Source: [Clostridium] hylemonae DSM 15053
Lineage (GTDB): Bacteria > Bacillota > Clostridia > Lachnospirales > Lachnospiraceae
Length of the DNA stretch: 64,000 nt
Direction of reading: 5' to 3'
Assembly (NCBI RefSeq): GCF_008281175.1
Contig: NZ_CP036524.1
Coordinates: 3,162,001 to 3,226,000 of the forward strand
Shown here: positions 61,029 through 64,000 of the stretch, in pieces
Numbering within the stretch: position 1 is the first letter of the stretch
Layout of the letters: every line of letters begins with the position of its first letter
Translations under genes and position numbers: made by a program
The notes under the pieces: generated by a model
What the model was told of the DNA's origin: nothing
What the model saw: the letters and a program-made list of their open reading frames with translations, nothing else
Database searches by the model: none

Positions 61029-61790
61029 TCACGCTATCACAAGCGGTACATTCAGTTCTTTCGCTATTTTTACATTCTCTTTTGCCACTTCGTCATCTGT
61101 AATGATCAAATGCACATCCGTAAGCGGACAGATCACAGAAAGGTAGCCCCCGCCGAACTTGCTGCTGTCCGCCAGCACGTACACTTCTTTCGCCGCGTTC
61201 AGTATAGCGTGCTTCACCTGCATCTGCGGTGTGGCTATGGAAGTCAGGCCCGCCTCAAAATTGATGCCGTGGACTCCGATAAATGCTTTGTCCACATGGA
61301 AGTTCTGCATATTTTCCAGCGCCGCGTCTCCCATGGTCGCGGCGAGATGTCCGCCCACATGACCGCCGACCATGTACAGTTCAACATGCTTTGCCCCGGA
61401 CAGCTCATTTCCTACGAGAAGGGAATTGGTGACAACGGCCACGCGCTTTTCCGGATGGTTCTTAATGTGAACCGCCAGATAGAAGCTGCTGGACGCGTCG
61501 TCAATGATGATCGTGTCCCTGTCCTCGATGTAATCATACGCACAGGCTGCGATCTTCTTTTTCCGGTCCGTATGGCGGTAAATGCTTTCCGCCGAATATT
61601 TGCGCACCGGGCTTTCTTCCCGTTTTATGGCGCCTCCGTGGACTCTTTGCAGCAGGCCTTCCATATCCATATTCTTGATATCGTTTCGGATCGTCACCTC
61701 CGAACACCCAAGTTCCCTGCTCAGTTCAGCAACCCGCACTCTTCCTTTTTCGTCCAGTTCTCTCAGTATCGTACGTCTGCGTTCTTCCAT
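61029..61790 (-). CDS. DeoR-family regulator
   Basis: A 253-residue regulator with helix-turn-helix VRVAELSRELGCSEVTIRND and sensor segments IIIDDASSSFYLAVHIKNHP, VVTNSLLVGNELS and VDKAFIGVHGINFEAGLTSI. It may control the acid-sugar permease/kinase genes at 62.4-64 kb, which usually travel with DeoR regulators, although a membrane protein gene intervenes. Confidence 0.9.
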   Translation of the reverse strand: MEERRRTILRELDEKGRVRVAELSRELGCSEVTIRNDIKNMDMEGLLQRVHGGAIKREESPVRKYSAESIYRHTDRKKKIAACAYDYIEDRDTIIIDDASSSFYLAVHIKNHPEKRVAVVTNSLLVGNELSGAKHVELYMVGGHVGGHLAATMGDAALENMQNFHVDKAFIGVHGINFEAGLTSIATPQMQVKHAILNAAKEVYVLADSSKFGGGYLSVICPLTDVHLIITDDEVAKENVKIAKELNVPLVIA

Positions 61791-61829
61791 TTTACTACCC
61801 TCTGTCTCTGTGATTTATATACCGGTCAA

Positions 61830-62333
61830 CTATCTCAGTCTGACCCTCTGCGGATCGATATGCTGCGCTATTATCTTCATAACAGCCATAAAGCGGTCGC
61901 CGAAGGCCTGCTTCGGAATGATAAACGCGTGTTCTTTTCCGTAATATATCCCTATTGTTTTCGGCGTGGTCACCACACGCTCTATCTTATCCCATGCCAC
62001 ATTTTCCGTTTTTTCTCCGCGTATGACAGTGATGCCCTCATTGTCGAATGTATAGTTCCATTCCGTCTGGTATTCTCTGTTAAGCTCCACCTGCTTTTTG
62101 GCCCTGTGCTTCAGCTGAAGCGGAGTGAATGCGATGAATGCGGCGGCAGCGGCGAGATAAAACAGAAGATACACCGGTGTTATCTTCCCCGTGGCCAGCA
62201 GAATAATTCCCATAATGCCCACCGCGGCCCCGAGGACATTTGTCAGGAAACCGGAAAATTTAGAGTATGTATGATATAAAAGGAAATCAAACAATGCCTC
62301 TTTTGTCATCTGTACAGTCAGCTTTTCTTCCAT
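61830..62333 (-). CDS. YcxB-like membrane protein
   Basis: The 167-residue protein has two membrane helices (about 33-50 and 55-75, GAAVGIMGIILLATG and LLFYLAAAAAFIAFTPL) and a C-terminal YcxB-like domain (WNYTFDNEGITVIRGEKTEN, WDKIERVVTTPKTIGIYYGK). The family is widespread in Firmicutes and uncharacterised. The C-terminal PH-like domain is probably cytosolic. Upstream lies a long-loop hairpin at 62353-62402. Confidence 0.8.
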   Translation of the reverse strand: MEEKLTVQMTKEALFDFLLYHTYSKFSGFLTNVLGAAVGIMGIILLATGKITPVYLLFYLAAAAAFIAFTPLQLKHRAKKQVELNREYQTEWNYTFDNEGITVIRGEKTENVAWDKIERVVTTPKTIGIYYGKEHAFIIPKQAFGDRFMAVMKIIAQHIDPQRVRLR

Positions 62334-62352
62334 GGTTATGCTCCTTATAATA

Positions 62353-62402
62353 AAGTCCTCTCATACATTACGAAATCATTGTAACATATTAGAGGACTTT
62401 TT
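62353..62402. terminator. Candidate hairpin terminator
   Basis: AAAGTCCTCT and AGAGGACTTT form a 10-bp stem with a 30-base loop, followed by TTTTC on the plus strand. The long loop lowers confidence; it separates the permease gene from the YcxB-like gene. Confidence 0.4.
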
Positions 62403-62428
62403 TCACTTGCTTATAATGAATTGTTCTA

Positions 62429-63478
62429 TTACATCTCTGACGGCGCTGCTTCACCTGTAACTTTGTAGTGTGCCCAGCCTTCCGGTGAGTAGATACCTTT
62501 CTGCTTCTTCTGCATCATTTTATCGAAGAACGCCACGATGAACGGACAGAGGAACAGTGTAATGATAGATGCCGTAGCGCACTGGGCTGTCGCCATATCT
62601 GTGTACTGTGCCATGGTCGGGTCCGCTTCCGCGACCGCCGCCGGTGTCATGGCAGAGTTGAGCGCTGTCGTACCTACCGCGGCTCCCATAGCGTTTCTTT
62701 CCTTCTTTGGAAGAAGTAAGTTGAACACGAAGAAGAACACAACTGCCAGCGCTGCTGAGATAAGTCCGAGTACGATACCTGCCGCCCCTGCGGTCACGAT
62801 CGTCTTCACATCTGTCTTGGCGCCGATGGATATCGTCATAAAGAAGGTGACGATCGGTTGCGCGGTCGCACATGCTTTGCGGAAGCCAGCGTCCAGGTTA
62901 CCCCAGATAAATCCGATCAGGATCGGAACGAGTGTAGCGATCAGAGAATTGATCGGAATAGAGGCAAGTCCTGTCGCTCCAAGTGCAACGAGTGTAAAGA
63001 ACGGTCCGTCGTTCAGTGACAGGATAGAGATCGCTCCCGTATCTGTAGCATTACCAAACTGTGAAGACAGGGATATGTACAGAGATCCGTTGGAATTCGT
63101 GATCGCCGCGATCATTACGAACGGTGTTATGCCAAGGAATCCATCCGGTCCGCAGATCCTTCCTACTGCAAGCCCGAATAATATTCCAAGCAGAAGTTTC
63201 ATACCGGTCAGCGTGACACCTTTATACAAAGGCATGCCTACCTGCTTGATATTGATAGTGGAACCACACACGATGAGGAAGAATCCCATCATCGCCGAGT
63301 TTCCCTCGTAGAACAGCGCCGTTACATATCCTCCTATCTGGAATGCCTGCGGCACGAATGTCGCGATCAATACTGCGATCACAAGCGGTATGATAACAAG
63401 TCCGCCCGGCAGCTTTTTCATCTTGTTCAAAAGGTCAAGGTCTTTCGTTTTCTTTACTTCTGTTGTCTGTTCTCCCAT
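62429..63478 (-). CDS. 2-keto-3-deoxygluconate permease family transporter (KdgT-like)
   Basis: A 349-residue protein with about ten hydrophobic segments and the KdgT family pattern (MKKLPGGLVIIPLVIAVLIA, NSNGSLYISLSSQFG, LGFIW-like loop, GTTALNSAMTPAAVAEADP). These proton symporters import acid sugars such as 2-keto-3-deoxygluconate or related C4-C6 acids. It lies 21 bases after a four-carbon acid sugar kinase, so an erythronate- or threonate-type acid is likely. Confidence 0.9.
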   Translation of the reverse strand: MGEQTTEVKKTKDLDLLNKMKKLPGGLVIIPLVIAVLIATFVPQAFQIGGYVTALFYEGNSAMMGFFLIVCGSTINIKQVGMPLYKGVTLTGMKLLLGILFGLAVGRICGPDGFLGITPFVMIAAITNSNGSLYISLSSQFGNATDTGAISILSLNDGPFFTLVALGATGLASIPINSLIATLVPILIGFIWGNLDAGFRKACATAQPIVTFFMTISIGAKTDVKTIVTAGAAGIVLGLISAALAVVFFFVFNLLLPKKERNAMGAAVGTTALNSAMTPAAVAEADPTMAQYTDMATAQCATASIITLFLCPFIVAFFDKMMQKKQKGIYSPEGWAHYKVTGEAAPSEM

Positions 63479-63499
63479 TTTCTCACTTCCTCCAAATTG

Positions 63500-64000
63500 T
63501 TATTTTCTTGCTGATTCACGGAACAGCCGGCTCACAATGTCACAGGCTGTATTATCGTTGCCTGTCAGTCCCCCTTTTCCCACGACAGGGAGTCCGTCAT
63601 AGCTTCCCACCAGGCGTCCGACGTCCGTCTGCGGTATGACATAATCCATTACTTCTATACACTCAACACCAAGCTGGTAACAAACATTGACCATCGTATC
63701 ACCGCCTGTTGTGTAAAGTCCCGCTACTTTCTCTCTGCCGGCCTGCTCAAGCACCTGTGAAATGATCGTGCCGAGTCCCGCGTTGATTCTGTTGGCGCTC
63801 ATACCGCCGGCATAATGTCTCTTGTTATCTTCTTCATCCAGATTCAGCAGCTCTCCGTGCAGCGCTGTCTCAAAGAGGATCGCCCTTGGCTGGGTCTCGG
63901 ATTCCATCAGTTCTACCGCTTTATGTACCGCTTTGAACGCTTCGTCCATGGCCGCGTCGCCGCCTTCAATTAGGGGAAGCGGGTCTACGCTGATGCGGAC
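63500..64000 (-). CDS. Four-carbon acid sugar kinase (DUF1537), C-terminal part
   Basis: The frame is open to the right edge, so only the C-terminal 166 residues are visible. They contain the nucleotide-binding NBD_C signature VAGLYTTGGDTMVNVCYQLG and GLPVVGKGGLTGNDNTACDI. Enzymes of this family (OtnK/DtnK) phosphorylate L-threonate, D-threonate or D-erythronate at O4 using ATP. With the KdgT-type permease next to it, this begins an acid-sugar locus; the dehydrogenase and decarboxylase or aldolase expected for the pathway should lie to the right. Confidence 0.88.
   Translation of the reverse strand, partial: VRISVDPLPLIEGGDAAMDEAFKAVHKAVELMESETQPRAILFETALHGELLNLDEEDNKRHYAGGMSANRINAGLGTIISQVLEQAGREKVAGLYTTGGDTMVNVCYQLGVECIEVMDYVIPQTDVGRLVGSYDGLPVVGKGGLTGNDNTACDIVSRLFRESARK

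Overview
The window looks like a chromosomal segment of a gut Lachnospiraceae (Clostridium cluster XIVa) bacterium. The evidence is the murB-rapZ-whiA-HPr gene block, AAGGAGG-type ribosome binding sites, mid-GC codon use, and a D-psicose/D-tagatose 3-epimerase whose sequence resembles, from memory, those of the [Clostridium] scindens / hylemonae group. The species is an inference. No phage, transposase, CRISPR array or microcompartment genes were found.

Layout. 1-6.7 kb (minus strand) is a LacI-headed operon with two amidohydrolase-2 paralogues, a taurine/nitrate-type ABC transporter and the start of a PfkB sugar kinase. The leftmost 2.9 kb is riddled with frameshifts, which look more like contig-end sequence error than decay. 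7.2-8.1 kb is a collagen-like surface protein, followed by tRNA-Glu(CTC). 8.5-19.6 kb is mostly core genome: NSS transporter, lipid kinase, HPr-like protein, whiA, rapZ, murB, a CBS/DUF21 membrane protein, a truncated sigma-like protein, a DUF5107-TPR protein and a cell-wall amidase.

19.6-54.2 kb is a large catabolic island for uncommon sugars and polyols. It has five FGGY carbohydrate kinases, a PfkB kinase, a galactitol-1-phosphate dehydrogenase-like enzyme, class II bisphosphate aldolase, fuculose-phosphate-type aldolase, D-psicose-3-epimerase-like enzyme, aldo/keto reductase, fructose-6-phosphate aldolase-like enzyme, and a glycyl radical enzyme with its activase. It also has three more zinc dehydrogenases, an SDR and one ribose-type ABC importer. 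Regulators are interleaved with the operons (DeoR x2, GntR with sugar-sensor domain, tandem-HTH MerR, ROK x2), and several have palindromic candidate operators next to good sigma-A promoters. The likely chemistry is oxidation or epimerisation of polyols and rare ketoses, phosphorylation, then aldol cleavage to triose phosphate and glycolaldehyde, lactaldehyde or hydroxyacetone. A radical dehydration or ring-opening branch may feed the FSA-like aldolase.

54.4-64 kb holds a second collagen-like paralogue, a small DUF2007-like protein, an AraC regulator divergent from a 1,090-residue DUF5107-TPR protein, a zinc-ribbon protein, a DeoR regulator, a YcxB-like membrane protein, and the start of an acid-sugar locus (KdgT-type permease and four-carbon acid sugar kinase, cut by the window edge).

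Most interesting points: the glycyl radical enzyme with a non-canonical radical loop beside a kinase and an FSA-like aldolase; an amidohydrolase and an M24 peptidase-fold protein that have each lost metal ligands; a sigma-like protein lacking promoter-recognition regions; a tandem TGTCCC element at the same position upstream of both collagen-like genes; and long GGGGACGGGG palindromes.
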